DNA of 64,000 nucleotides from Manduca sexta. Lineage: Eukaryota > Arthropoda > Insecta > Lepidoptera > Sphingidae. The notes beneath the pieces were generated by a model. The model ran no database searches and was not told where the DNA came from. It saw only the letters and a program-made list of their open reading frames with translations. The stretch covers positions 14,806,913 through 14,870,912 of the forward strand of contig NC_051131.1 of NCBI RefSeq assembly GCF_014839805.1. Reading direction: 5' to 3'. This document shows, piece by piece, positions 13,618 to 28,500 of the stretch (position 1 is its first letter; each line of letters begins with the position of its first letter). A program made the translations under genes and the position numbers.

Positions 13618-14244
13618 ATATTCACATAGATATAAGGATGGGACAACATGTAGCACTAGTTGCAACTCTGTCTACTCGTTTAGGAACAAATTTGAGCTTA
13701 TGCAATATATTAAATGTAAGTGATATAAAATGCACCCTACTTTTCCAAAGCACTACCTTCAGAGTCAATACAAAGTTCAGAATAATTAGTATCATTTCTA
13801 CAGGTATATTAGATAGCCATCTTTTAAAGGCTTTTAAGTTTAATTATTTTATAAATCTTTTTTTTTAATTAAGTACAAAGAGGTATACTGATCCCGCCCT
13901 GCACGTCACAATCACAATTATCAATAAATTTTTAACCAAACCATGTTTTATTACTTTCTTATGTGAAATTATAATTTAACAATTTGTGACTAAACATGGA
14001 TAACATTAATCGTTGACTAAAACTGTGTATAGCTTATGCCAATAATCATATTGTAGAATATAAGTTTGTATCAGATCATACATATTATCTAGTATAAATT
14101 GAATATTGTTGTTTTTATAATTAATTGTGATTTATTTTATATTTACAAAAGTACACTGTCTATTACAAGGGTATATCAGCATAGCATCAGAATTCGTTTA
14201 ACAATTTGTTTATAGTGAAACATATGCCGTTATGCTATATAACT

Positions 14245-14420
14245 TTTTTTTATCGGGGCTCGGCAAAGTGGCTTCACTGCACCTGATGTTAAGCGTAGTG
14301 AAGCCCATAGAAGGTGCAGACTGGCCAAAAATACGAGCATCCCCGGACGGTCGGCACAGTCATGCCGGCCTGTATAATTGCTTCTTCACGCTCTGCTTGA
14401 AGGACCTCAAGTTATAGGAA
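14245..14420. repeat. Interspersed repeat fragment (cactgcacctgatg type)
   Basis: GC-rich island with 'ggcaaagtggcttcactg', 'cacctgatgttaagcg' and 'cacagtcatgccggcctg'. Related phrasing occurs at 17065-17175 and 26695-26870, so it is a dispersed family. It resembles common lepidopteran retroelement tails. The open frame across it is incidental. Confidence 0.5.
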
Positions 14421-17064
14421 GGGGGAATACGTAATTATTTAATGAAAATGTATTATGCATAAATAATTGAAAGCTTAAAATATTACCGAAATTATTTTAG
14501 GGACGATTTTTCAATAGTCTGATATTTTTTTAATAAAACCTTCTGAATTTAACTAGGGTTTCTCCTCTAAAAAAAAACTTAACTATAAAGGGCTTGTTAC
14601 ACTTCTGAGTAAATGCTATTTACCACATGAATGTATATTGTATAGACTGACAAAATATATAAGTTAAACTCTAATCTATGTTCCATAAATAAACGGTAAT
14701 CAAATGAGAACTATCTACATTAACTGTTGAAAATTTACTTTTACATTGCCAAAACATGCCCTAAATAACAGGATCAGGCCCTAATCTAACGTCCTAAGGT
14801 GACATGCGGTACCATATAAATGATAATATTAATGATTTATGATTTTGTGTGATACTGTTTGTGTTTATGAGCAGGAGCTAGGTGTAAGCGAAGTGTTTAT
14901 TTCGTTAACCGCTATCCAGTTGTAATAAACTAAATCAAATCAGATATTAAAATAGTAGTAAAGGTCTTCAAATGAAAGTATTAATTGGTCATCATCTTAA
15001 AATATTAAGTAAAATTAAACATTTTAAATAACGCCTCATTATAAACAATTTTCATTCATAGTTTGTTACTTGTATCCACTCTCTTAACAATCAAATTCAT
15101 GAATGGTGACGAAAACATGGACAACATGTCAGGAAGGCTGCTACGACCTTGTTTGATGCTTAATTCAATATACGCGATATGCAGCTTCCAGTTTCAAAAT
15201 CCTAATATTGAACCCCTCGCATCGGAGGCTATCAAGTAACGCGTATATTGATCTTTGAGGATGACTACTATGTATGAATAAAATGTATATTTTCAATGGA
15301 ATATGTTTAGCTGTCCTGTTTAATGTTCATTGTAACAATAGTTTGTATATAAATGTATTTATAATCATTGTAATGACTTGTGATTGATGTTTGGAATATA
15401 GTATTTTATGGAAAGCTGCTGTGGTTTTTTCATTTCTAATACCTTTATATAACAGGCCTTATGTGCATCGGTGTCTTTAGTTGCCTAGGGCGGGGGAAAA
15501 GACCTCTTTTGATATAGGTGAATAGATTAGCTGGGGCTTTTCCTATCCTGCACCTCCTCTGGTATACACTACGCCCATGCTTATGAGCGCTGACTTTGAA
15601 GGTTTGACTGAGTAAAAGGTAAATCCTAGGAATGGCGCCACGGGCAACTAGCATTCGGAACTGCAGTCATATTCATTCAGTAGATAGTACTCATTTAATT
15701 GCCATTTATTTGGGAGCATAGAGCGTGCCTTTTGTATTAAGACGGCTTATATACTTATGTGAAGAGTAGAATTTGCTCAAATGTTGTGAAACAGACCCTT
15801 AAGGTTGTCAAATGTAATTTTACCTCATTTTTGGCCATTTACTTTAAAAAGTATGTTCAGGGATAAATAAAAGCACATAGTTCGTATTCATAATCACCAT
15901 TTAATAGAATTCTCACTTGTTAAGGATATGCGTATTTAAAAGCTGCGTTATATTGTAAAATGCGCTGTAGACGCGTCCAGCGGCCTCCGTACCTACTTAC
16001 AAAGTACATGTGTCCAAAATTCATTGTACAGCACAGTGAAATATGAACATAATCAGTTCCAACTAAATGAGACATCGCACTCACTGTGCAACAATTTTAA
16101 TTTGACATTTTACTTTTCAATAATTTTAAGCCATTGTCTTTTTATTATTTGTGGCTTTATCTTGTGGATATTGTAAAAAATAATTATTGTATACATTGTT
16201 TTAGAACTATAGTGCGTGCGCAAAATAAAATAGCGCATCTAAGGTTAACATAAAACAGAGCAAACAGCGGTATATGTAGTCAGATTACAAATATGTAGTA
16301 AAGATCATATAGAATTCAATTCATATTAAAAATGTCACATTTTCTTGTTTTTCTTTTTCTTATTTTAGATTACACGAAATAAAGGAAATTTACAAGATAT
16401 TTCATAAAAAAAAATCTAGGCATAATATAAATAAATAGTGTATGAGTTATTCTTTCTGAGAATAATATAACTAGGCACCAGATTATGCAAATTATAAAGT
16501 TACCAATATTGTGAATATAAATACATGTAAGTAGAAATCATATTACAATCTACTAAACATTTTTAATGCATTACATTAATAAATCAGTACCTCATTCTTA
16601 CACAGAAAATATCCGACGTAATCTTACTGTACATTGTTTCTATACATTCGAGGTAAAACAAAAAGCCTTAAAGATTACACGTATATCGCTTCGACAAGAA
16701 ATAAATAACTAAGAATACAGAAAAACTATAATTTTTTATGACATTTTAATTTACCTACCAATTTCAACTATATCAGAGTATTTTTCAGAATATAAAACTA
16801 TTCATAAAAAAATTGTGAATTATATTTTTTTCACATCACAATATTTGGAAAACGTCACAACGAAATCTTTTAACCAATTACATTCAATTTGACAAATTAC
16901 ATACGTTTGTCATCGTTTTTGTTGCATTTATATAATTTTGGATAAATTATAGATCCCAAAGGCGAATTATAATTGGATACAGATAGTACAATATGTCCAG
17001 CAAGAGCGTGCAAGCTATGCTGGTTATAGCAGTACATAAAGCACCATGAGACTTCTCAAATTCA

Positions 17065-17180
17065 TGTTTTTTTTTCATAGGGTCACGTTAAACTGACCCC
17101 AAGAACAAGTGGAGTATGGTCCAAGATGACTACCCCTCGCCAGTCGACACCGTTGTGCCGGCCTGTGTGTATCCGGAACA
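17065..17180. repeat. Interspersed repeat fragment, same family as 14.25 kb
   Basis: Shares 'ccccaagaacaagtggag' style text, a 'gactacccctcgccagtc' segment and the ending 'gttgtgccggcctgtgtg' with the copies near 14.3 and 26.7 kb. Worn and non-coding. Confidence 0.45.
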
Positions 17181-19054
17181 GCTCCACATAATAATATAAT
17201 AACGTTATGCAATGCATTGGGATTTAGTGTGCTGGTTGACGTTGCTATTCTTATCGGCAGGCGCCTAGCATCAAGTGAGTCACATTAAAAATATTCTGAA
17301 CCCAAAATTATTTAAATGCAACTGTTTGCATGTAGGCATTGCAAAGCTGCCAAATTATACCATGTACTTAATTTCTATCAAAATAATCACTTCAGATTCA
17401 AAACTCCAATACATTTTAAGACTTGAAGTAATCTACGTTTTTATTCTTATTAGGTCTTTAGATTAATCAATGACTAGATTTTAAAATTATTACAACAATT
17501 TAAATACGCAAAATAACATCTATTCCCATGCTACATGAAACTTATTTTGCCAAATGACGATCCGAATGCAAACATAACTTCATTAAGTGAAAGACAAGAC
17601 TGCCTTACATATGACGTGATATCACGTCACGCGCAAAACTGTCAAAAAATTCCCAACGAAACGCGAAGATATTTGTACATTATTACTATACACTACACGT
17701 ATTTACAATACCAAAAAAAATCTCTACGCTTATTTCCATAACTCGCTAAGTAACAATGAGATCCACATGAAAACATTGACCGTGCCACTTGACATACAAC
17801 TACAAAGTACACAATTATGGCAGTAAATATATTCTAATTGTTATCGACTAGCTTTGGCAGACACATCAGTGCAGGATCCGAGCGATGCAACCATTTGATA
17901 TCAATTTTGTATGGACGTGATTACACGTCAGTCAGCTTCGATGCTAACAACCAGTTACAAGCCAATATTTGTTTATAATGACAGATATGGCACCGTTCGG
18001 AGACTGCACTATTGTAGACCGGCCAAACCTAATTGAGTCATATAGCATTTGGTTCTAAATTTAATTGTGTGGGTATATTACGCTACTATGGCTACTTTAT
18101 TTTTCGTATGCCCTTGCTTTAACGTCTGCGAGGTTAGAGCAAAGGCCTCTTTAACCCTGCTTATACGAGTATACGTTGTCAGGGTTGTGGCTATTCCGAA
18201 AATGGAAACAAGGAAATAAAGTTTCCAAAAATATACAAAGCATAGAATAGTCATCCAATTATTATTTTAATATAAATTACTACTAAGATGACGAGACTTC
18301 TAGAGAAAGTAAGTATAAAATATGAGTTTAACAAAACGATAAACATTTAAACTTCGACATCACAATAATGAGAAATTTCCTAACTTTTATGCACGATTAT
18401 TTGTCTTCAAAATAGTTTTACCTGCATTAGAATAACATTATTATAATGACCATGATTTTTACCTTTTGAAAGTTTATTGCTTCGTTTCTATTTTCGGCAG
18501 AGCTACCAGGCTGTTGCCTGCATTTATGGAACACGAAGCACCGGTAAGTGCAGTTGGTTATACATTTAAATTATCGCGTGCAATATTCCATCGAGAGTAT
18601 CGAGCTGCCCTGCATTAAGCATACAAATCATAGCTTATATACACTGCAAGCGAATGGTATAGCAAATGCGTGTTAACCTATATACAAATGCGGCTAAGTA
18701 TGTATACAGTGTATAGTGTAAAGCGTTTGGTGACACGACAATTAGCACATATTTTAGAAAATAGTCATTCGTGCTTAGAGTTGCTTGTGAGTGACTTATC
18801 AGATATCTTACAATTAGTTTGAAAATATTTAAATAATTTTTTGTACTATATTTTAAAGATAAATCATAATCAAGTTTATATATGGACGAAGGAAATTTGT
18901 CAGATATAGGTCAAAGAGCGTGAGTACATTTGTTAGTAAATATATTTCATTTGCTTTTGTATTGAATAATATCGTCAAAACTGTAGCGTAGGCGTTTGTA
19001 ATGTATAAGCGAAGAAAAAACGTATCATTACGTCGTATGCAACTCAGTCACCAA

Positions 19055-19115
19055 CAAAGCTCCGCACGAGCACGCGGGGACGCACACACACGCACGGGCA
19101 CACGCACACAAACTA
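19055..19115. repeat. CA-rich low-complexity tract
   Basis: Alternating ACGCACACAC and GCACGGGCACACG stretches. Simple-sequence DNA in the intergenic region. The cysteine-rich open frame through it on the minus strand is an artefact of the repeat. Confidence 0.6.
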
Positions 19116-22100
19116 ACATAATACTTAAATATATCACATTTTACTAAACATAACGTAACTAATTGTATAAATACGAAAACAAATATAAAACGGTCATTGT
19201 TCAATGATATTCGATTCACAACCTTTCGGTACAAGCGTGGAATACACTGCCCGGAGGAAATATTTGTGGATACCTATGTATCTGTATTATGTCATCTTGG
19301 CCGCAGATACTTCCAAAGGGCAGCAGAATAGCTAACACTAAACTCCAATAAAATATTTTTCAAAGAACTTGTAGACTACGACAGCATTGCTCTTTCAATT
19401 TTTAAAAGCTACCAAATTATTTATATATTGTGATTCAGTATAAGATAAAAAGAATTCAAAATTGCATCTATTAAAACTATTATTACTATGAAAGCTGATG
19501 GTAATTGATGATAATATTGACCAAAATATGTGCAGCCTACAAGTTTTAATGAAAAATACTGTAGACCAAAACTGTCGCACAGTATTCAGCACTGTCTGGA
19601 CGTGTATTGACGTTCAACATTCGTGGACAGAGTTGGCCGAGTTATAACGTGTTATATAAAACAAACATTGTCACACAGCAAATAGATTTGCAAACTGCGA
19701 TCTATATAATCATTTTATTCCATAGATGTTTACAACAGTAATGACAATTATAAAATCTTAAATATCGATATTGTCAATGTTTAACTGTTCACAATAACAC
19801 CAAACGAATTTATACTGTAACAATAAATTTCGTGTTAATATTAAAAAAAATCTATCCGCTGATGTGACCAAAATAAATTGCATTTTAAAGGAACAAGTTC
19901 CATTATAAAATAAATAAATACAATATGTAATGCCGCCTCTATTCTAAACAGAAGCTAATAAAATTGTCTTTAAGGTCTTTTTTATTCCAATATCACACAA
20001 ACACAAGCCGGGTTCGACACAAAGCATTGTAATTTTAATAAAACAGGGGCGCTGACTACATTATTATTACAAATTGTTCATTTGAACTGGGTATTTTAAA
20101 GAAAAATATATGCGAGTATCTTCAAACACAACAAAGATATAAGAACTTTTTGTTAACAAATAGACAGACACACTTTAATGACATCGCCTTCAATCTGCCA
20201 TCACTCTGATCTATTTCTGTGTTACGCGAAGACAAAACCCACTTACAGATACTTTATAAACAATTCTTTTGAGACTAATAGCTTCATCAATAGGGCAGTT
20301 TCCTATGTTTGATTTGGTTTATTATTTTATATGTAACAGAAAATAATATAGAAAATAATAATAAAAAGCAATTCTTCTGTGAAGTCAGCATCAAAATTGG
20401 TTGAAAAATAAAGCAATTACTCATATTTGAAATATTGTAGTGAGTAAAAGCGGTGGCGTGGTGCGGTTATCGTTGTACCTCTTTCTCACGCACGCAGCGT
20501 CAAGGCCGATGCTACTAGGTGACGTCACAGTTTGCTATTACTGTATATGACAACTAGCCCTTCCACCAAATTTCAAAGCTTTATAACTTATTTATTATTG
20601 CATGGATTTTGAGAATTCTTTTTCCATTACATTTTGGATAACATATATTTCTGATGAATGTTTTTTTTTAATATTAAATTACGCTATTGAATTTTAAAAA
20701 CTTATGATATCCTAAAACCTTGTTTGAATAATTGTCGATATTGATAATTTATTTATTTTGCTAAAATTATATAGCTTTCAGTCAACACCCCTGTGAGAAG
20801 ATCGATTCGAATTGTACATATACATTAAATGTTAATAAAATTAAAATAAATTAATAATACTATCTACATTCGTCTGTTGAACACAAAAAACAGCTAATAA
20901 AGCTGGCGATACGGCAAATATAAATTTGCGTAATAACAGACCCTTCATTTGAGTTTGCCACTAGGCAACATTTAACAGGCAATACAAGTTTGCCAATGTG
21001 GTCGTATTGTCGCTTATTATGTACTTGTTCAGTAAAAGACGTTGATTATTGTGTTAATATGTTGCTCACAAATGACGCGCCTCAACTGTTGCCAAGTAAA
21101 TTAAGTCTTTCGGGTGGGTCATCGGATGCAAACACTTCTTAGTGTGACCAGTATTATAATATGAAATTACTAACCATTTAAGCTAAAAATATACAGTTGT
21201 TAAGCCTCATATACACCGTTAAATATTTCTCGTAATACAGAGAAAAAAATCTCGTTTGCCAGAGCGCATCTGGCTTTCTCTTGTTTACTCTTAAATTTGA
21301 TTAATTGATGAAAGAGGTCTGCCAGTTTCATCATGTAGAAGCACAAAAACATTGGTTACATTCTAAATGACGGGGCTGTCAGACCGCTTGCTAGTGGTGA
21401 GGGCCGCGCTGTCGTATAAATAGCGGCAACACTTTTAAATCTTGAAATAACGAAGTAACGCATTGGGTCGAGCTTTTCCCTCTTTATTATAATGCTTTAA
21501 TGCCTGTCAAAAAGTTTCAAAATGCTCCTTCTTAGATACGAGAATTTTTGCGCCGCTTTGCGAGAAACTCTTGTGTAACATACCTTAAATAGTAATTATT
21601 TTAAGTCAAGCTGTGATTTATAACATATTTCAATATAATTTGACTTGTATTTTATTTCACAAAACGTTCTTATAAATATATAATTCCAACTTTGCTTCTT
21701 TCGCGAAGTTAGTTAAATAGTGGCGGTTCTTGGAGTTGATTACGATTATAGTAGGAACCCATTTTTGTTTCTCGATTAAGTAGAGTCTACACTGGTGTTT
21801 GCAAACGCAAAATCTTTCGTCTCATATAATTCAATATCTACCAAAACGTGATCTCGTTCCTTATTATACTATCGACCCGGTTTGTATATAGACCTGGATT
21901 GGAAGTGCGGCAAATATGTAACTATTTCGTTGTTATAAAAAGAGTGGTTCACTTTGTTGACTTGTGTGTCAGAACCGCCACTGAATCATTATAGCTGCCT
22001 CGTTCAATTGACTTATTGATTCCAAACACCACCAAACATGGTGTTTCATTTAAACATGTGTACAAAAACTTGTATACATTGCAATATCTATGTGTTTTGA

Positions 22101-22314
22101 TGTTTTTTTTTCAACATTTATGGCCTTTGAATGATATTGATTATGAGTAAATACAAGAAATACTCGAGAGTTCCGCTTCTGATGAGCGCATGTGGGTATC
22201 AAGAAATATTTGCGAATTATATAAATATACATCTCGATTTAGAATTCATGCCCACAGTACGCACGCACAGGGGCTGTCCCAAAATATACCTAATAAAAAG
22301 CAGATATCTGCTAT

Positions 22315-22320
22315 TTTATT
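22315..22320 (-). terminator. Candidate polyadenylation signal for the DUF1647-like gene
   Basis: AATAAA on the minus strand, about 225 bases past the TGA at 22545. Position fits a short 3' UTR. Unproven. Confidence 0.4.
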
Positions 22321-22544
22321 CGGTATTGGATACATACATGTGTAAATAATAATTACAATAAATATTTTGCTCATACTAGTGTGCTGTTGATGTTATCTAT
22401 GTATATCTACAGACTCAGAATTACAAAATAAATGAGGAATTTATCAAGGATTGTCTGTTAATAAGATTAATAGTACATCATTAATCATAATAATTAGCTA
22501 CTAACCGTTTTCGGCTAAGCGTATGTACCGAGCGTCAGGTGCGG

Positions 22545-25500
22545 TCAGCCGTCGGCGCGAGAGCGCTCGGTGTGGTTGGCGGGGGCGGCGGCGGCGGGGG
22601 CGGCGGGGGCGGGCTCGCGGCGCCAGTGCGCGCGCCCGCGCTCCGCGTACTGCGCCTCCTCGAACCCAGAGCGCAGCCCCAGCACGATGCTCAGCGCCGA
22701 CGCGTCCTGTCCGTGGCACCCCGAGTACCGGTACTGCGGCTTCTTGTCGAACTTGCATCCGGCTGACTGCGCACCTGGAACATTAAACATACAACATTCA
22801 TATAAAGATTTGTATACTTGTGTCAGGCACATCGTTTTATCTGAAGTTTAAATGTAGTAATAAAAAGTAATTTTTTTAGTAATAAGTGTTAAAATATACA
22901 TTAGTATTGCTTTGTTACTTTGTCGAGTGTATAATTTATTAGAATTATTACGAGTGGTGAATGGAAAGAGAAACATTCGCAAGACTTACCAATGGGCATG
23001 ATACAGTCCTGCGTGAGTGCGCACTGTATCCAGAGCCGCATGACGTCGCCGACGGCGCTGGAGTTGGCGACGATGAGGTGCTCGGCGTCGATCATCTGCA
23101 CGAAGAGGAAGTCGTCGATGGCGGCGTGCAGGTAGTGGAACATGCGCGGGTGCGTGAGCGAGGTGACGGCGGCGCGGCGCGGCCACGCGCGCACGCCCAG
23201 CGGCGACGCCAGCGCGCGCGCCCACACGCGGCCCAGCGCGCGCGCCGGCCCCGCCCACCGCTGCGACACCTCGCAGAATATCACGCCGCCCACGCGGCTC
23301 AGCGCGTGCTGCGATACACGTCAACACTAAATCTCACTAACACTCTTAGTAGGGTATTAATAAATATATTTTACTATTTACTGATAACCACTTATATTTA
23401 TAAATTGTATGCAAAATTTTGTCGTTTGAAATTCTCAATCTGGGCCGATATCGGATCCACTATAATTATTAGAATTAGGGGTCTTACATCTAATATTTTA
23501 ATATGATGAGCGCCGTGCATTGCAACTTTAATTATGGATTTAATTATGTACAAAAAACGAATTGCCCGTGTCTCATTATCTGTCGTCGGTGCAGTCAGCC
23601 TCAACAGAAACCCTATGATCAATCTTTTTTTCTTCTCTAAAATAATAAAGGGTTTAATATTTGTCTATTTTAGATAAAGAAAACAATATTTCGTTTATAT
23701 GTATCTAAATGAATAGAAACGTTTTGAATTTGTTCAGCTACTTCCTGACTGACAGCAAATAAACAATGTCATCGTGATATAAAGAGACATAATATAATAT
23801 TTACAAAATATAATAATCATACTTTGTTTAATTAAAATTATAAGCATATTCAAATAAACAAAAAAATTGTCTCCTCAGCTCAACCCGACGCAATTTTTCC
23901 AGTATCACAACATAAAAAAATCTATATCAGACGACAAACAGCTGCTACATGCATCATAAAAAGTCAACATGTCACGCCAAACAAATTACGAAGATTAAAC
24001 ATAACCACACGGCACGCAGTTATAACGCTGAATTCCTTTGATGATCGAGAATAATTGCGGAAATGACGTCAGCAAATAAAAAACATTCTGGCACCAACGT
24101 CGTCTGCAGCACTAGCCACGAGACACTAGCTTTAGCCTAGTATTTAACTAAAAACTGAACCCATTATAACGTTTATTAGGGTTGTCCCTAAAACCTATAA
24201 TAAATTAATTCATTTAAGTATCAAAAGATATTGTTCGGATTTTATCGCTGTTTCTTATATCATAATTTTCTCCCGACGTTTCAAAGTGTGAATGTAACAC
24301 ATTTTTTCATCTATTCTTGCTAAATGCCATAAACATCATCTACGAGTATATAAGCACTAAGGCTAACATAGAGCAAACGCTCCGAGCCACCCGCCTTGAA
24401 GTCAGACAGGACAGCCCTCGATAGATCTATCATCAACCTTCTAGTTCCATTAACAGACTCGTAAGGATGGCCATAAGCAATCGTGCTGCATACTTCGCAA
24501 GCCAAGTGCGCGAAGATACGGGGCGGTGTCGATCTACGGGTTTGTAGGTCGCCACTCACCACCCAGACGTGCCGACACACCCAAACACACAAATTGACAC
24601 GCCGACACTCCTGTCAAACATACTATTTGACTCACTGCGGCTGTGGACACTTGCGTAACTACTCGCCATTTATCGATTATGTATTTTCGGAAGTATTAAT
24701 CGTTATTTCTTTTCTAATTTAGATGTTTGAATTAATTATTCGATTTTTAAAACGTGTCTAAAACTAAATATATTAATTATTTCTTTTTATACCAAACATT
24801 GTTCGAATATCCGGTTAATATAATAAGCTTGCCAAACATATTGCAAAAGATAATAATAATAATATCAGCCCTGTAAAATAATAATAATAAGCCCGCAGGG
24901 GCGGCTTTGTGACGAGCCGACGGTGAGTGGCGATACCGCGTTCCCTGATTCCGCGGGGGCTAAATGAAACCCCCTGATCCTTGGCTCGCCTTAACTGGCC
25001 GGCTAGGGGTGGAAGTCGCAAGAGCTAAAAACCTCAGCTCCAGGGTGGAAGTGCTCAATCTGCGTAATAACGAGGAAACCCGCTCCGGGACGCGACAGCG
25101 ACCCGCGATGGTGAAATCGGTGCACACCTCTCGAAACCCTTAAGCCACCCACACCGGTGTTGCGTCCTTGGCTTACGCCACTTATGGGATGCCCATCTAG
25201 TGGGGGGCAAGTCACCATCTGCCTTGAATACATAAGATTGAGACATTTTACTTGGCAGGCGTCCCGTTGTCTCAATCAATAGCCCAGCAACCAGTCCAGC
25301 TAGATCCCATCCATAGACCCAGTATAATTCCCATCTTTTCTGCAATAGTCCCAGCACATTGCAAGCGCTGTCTTTGGCTGTATTTCCTCCATAAGTACAG
25401 ATAGAGAGAGTACTCGCAAGGTGTAAAAACCCCAACTAGAGTAATGTATCTTAAAGGAGCCTTTACGTGTTGGATCCATGTACGCACGCAAGCCTTCCAA

Positions 25501-28500
25501 AAGGTCCGGCCTTTATGCCGTGATATCCCGCAGGAAAGATACAACATAATAATAATAAATCAGTATATATACAAGATCACTTGCCCACTGCTGAGCACGG
25601 GCCTCCTCTACTACTGAGAGGGATTAGGCCTTAGTCCACCACGCTGGCCTAGTGCGGATTGGTAGACTTCACACACCTTCGAAATTCCTATAGAGAACTT
25701 CTCAGATGTGCAGGTTTCCTCACGATGTTTTCCTTCAACGTTAAAGTGAACGATAAATTCACAAAGAATACTAATAATATTGCAGAAGATACGACTTAAA
25801 TATTAAAACCAGCCGCATGCTTGACTTGACTCCCACAAAAATATGGTATACCAGGCAAATCGCGTTAGAATTACCCATACAGTGTTTCTTAACTTGGCTA
25901 TAGAAATCTGAACCATCGCTCATGTAATAAAAGGTCCGTCGGTGGTTATACTGTTTATGAAGGTTTTAATATCAAGAGCTGATTACATAACGCAATAACT
26001 TATACACGTAAATATTACCTAGAAAAGTTTCAGGTCTTGCCTCAGATAAGATTAACGTTGTGCATATAGTGTGAAAGGAAGTGTCTATAACTTGGATAGA
26101 CATAGGTACGCTACACATAAGCTCACGCATTTACCCCTGGAGAGTTAAGCAGACACATAAGTAGTGCAGCCTCACTTTACCGAGTTTGTATCCCACAAGA
26201 TATTGTTATTGGGAGAGCTAGTTTATTGCCATATCCAGTAACCGCCTTGAGGGATGAATTCCAAAACTCTTCGTCAAAAGCTCATAGCACTAGAACCCTC
26301 TGCTCTAAATCTTTTATTTGTCAATCATTATTAACAACTTAGTTAAGTCAAAAATTACGATTTACTCCCTTAATATGTGTATATTATTTCGCCAACCAGG
26401 CGTTAGTTCCGATAAGGTGTTAATAGACAGGCCGGTAATCAAAGCGTCGAGTGTTCGTACATTATCTGGAGCTCTGGCAGACAAATGGCGCGCTCGGAGC
26501 GATACCACGAGCGTATCAACACGAAACAAAATAGATTACGACAATAACTGTACTGTGCAAAGCAACGACTTTCGCAAAATTACATTTCCTACCTAGAACA
26601 AAACGTCTGGAGCACTCCAAATAACATACACATAATCTTTTCATGTATAGATACTTATTTAAAATTTTATAAATTTTTTTTAGTACTAAATATTATGATC
26701 TTGGGGAAGTGACCGTACTGCACCTTCTAGTAAGCGCGATGGGGTCCAGATACAGTGTTGACTGACGGCAAATGATTTTCTCTCGCCTATCGATACAATC
26801 ATGCCTTGTCTTTGTATAATGTACTTGTTTCGAGCCAGATATACAAATATAGGGTCTGAGTTCGGAAAGCGACACACTAACGTGGGCAACTATAGGGGTT
26901 TTTTACGCCCTACGGTCCCTACCCGGGCGGATACAAAATATATCCTACGACTAGCAAATGTTACAACTGTTTTAGTAGTACGGATGCGACTACAGACCAA
27001 TAGTAACGCTACAAACGTGATACGACGTATCGTCAATGGCGCTCGATGCAGATAAACGTGTTTGCAGTGAAGCGAGCGTAAGTCTGTGTCAACAACGTGT
27101 GTGCCGAGATTAGAGCTTCCTTATGTTTGCCGTTCGCTCCAGTGTACAATGATATTTACACTACGGATTACTACTTGTAATATGTGGCCGAGTGTCTGTA
27201 GAAGATTGGGAAACAACGGGATCATCCGATGATAAACCGTTTTTACATATTTATGTACGAACCACGAACCCGTTGTCTCTTATTAACCGACTTCAAAAAA
27301 AGGAGGAGGTTATCAATTCGATGTGAATATTTTTTTTTTGTTATTCTATGTTTGTTACCACAGAACTCGCTCATTTATGAACCGATTTGTTTAGCAATAC
27401 ATATCATATACATAGACATATCGAACTGAAAGAAAGAACTCGCATCTTTTTTCACATTTTTCACGGACTCAAACGCGACTATACCACTGCGATTGTCGAA
27501 TTGTAAAGAACTCCTTCCACTTCCTCGCACCAGTAACCATACTCTGCTAGTAAGTATCTTACCCCGACTCGCCCGAGCACGTCATGTTGCGCTACGCTTC
27601 CGACCCGCGTAAATTGCACCCACTTGACCCACGGTTATTTTAACCGGCTATATAATTCAATTAGGTATCATTAGCATTAATTAGCATAGCGATTAACGCG
27701 CTAATTACTGCCACGGTGCTACTAAATGCTATGCGAACGTAATAGTGGCATCATGACATTATGTCTCATTTTCCCTTGAGTAACTATAAGGGGGCCTTCA
27801 AATCCAATCAGACTGCAGCGTGACCGCGGCTAGGTAAATCCATAACAATTGCCAAAACACAAACGACGCTAAAGTAAAAGACCTAAGGGCGCATTCAACT
27901 TGCTAGCAGGAGCACAGACAAGGCACTAAACCAATAAGAGAAAACGTCATAACCCATAGGGATAGATCAAAACATTTCACCGAAGATAATTGCTGGTCAT
28001 TAAGCTATTTTTTATAACGGTAACGTGTTTAAAACAGATTTAAACCTTGCCTGTTAAAATGGTAAGCGGAATTCCGCTTGGCAGACCCTAAATGCGTAGA
28101 TATTTCATCGTTTCCAAATCCCCTTGGCTGATGTACGGTCACGCCTGAGCCGCACGTAGCTCCGAATGGGTTTTGGAATAAATATTTAAGTTACAAACAA
28201 AAATTTTGTTCATAAATTCCAGTAAAAACGACGTTTTATTGTTGACGCCACGTGCCGCTTACATTTCGAGCGTACTTACTAGGGTTGCCATCATAATATT
28301 GAAAACAAAAGCTTATATATTATTGCAAATTGGAATAGGCAATATTTTCACCACAAACGACCCCCAGATTTGAAATTCCTACTTAACCGTCTCTAGAATC
28401 CCTCTTATCACCTCCGAAACATGTTTATCTATATTTTTGGCAAGCAATCATAAAACTTTGCCGTCCCTGTCCAACCTAGTAAATCCTCTGCCCCTGCATC

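Larger units (their letters stand above)
12525..22544. other. Ten-kilobase gene-poor intergenic region
   Basis: No exon-like open frame with recognisable protein sequence on either strand. It is AT-rich DNA with scattered repeat fragments (listed separately at 14.25, 17.06 and 19.06 kb), a small palindrome at 13598-13617 and, near the right end, AATAAA on the minus strand at 22320-22315, about 225 bases past the stop of the next gene. A GC-richer stretch at 15450-15650 looks like an unclassified repeat remnant. Confidence 0.6.

Noticed and set aside
22961..23506. A 181-residue plus-strand frame opposite exon 4 of the DUF1647-like gene
   Set aside because: Shadow of a GC-rich exon; the minus-strand reading is conserved and has correct splice sites.
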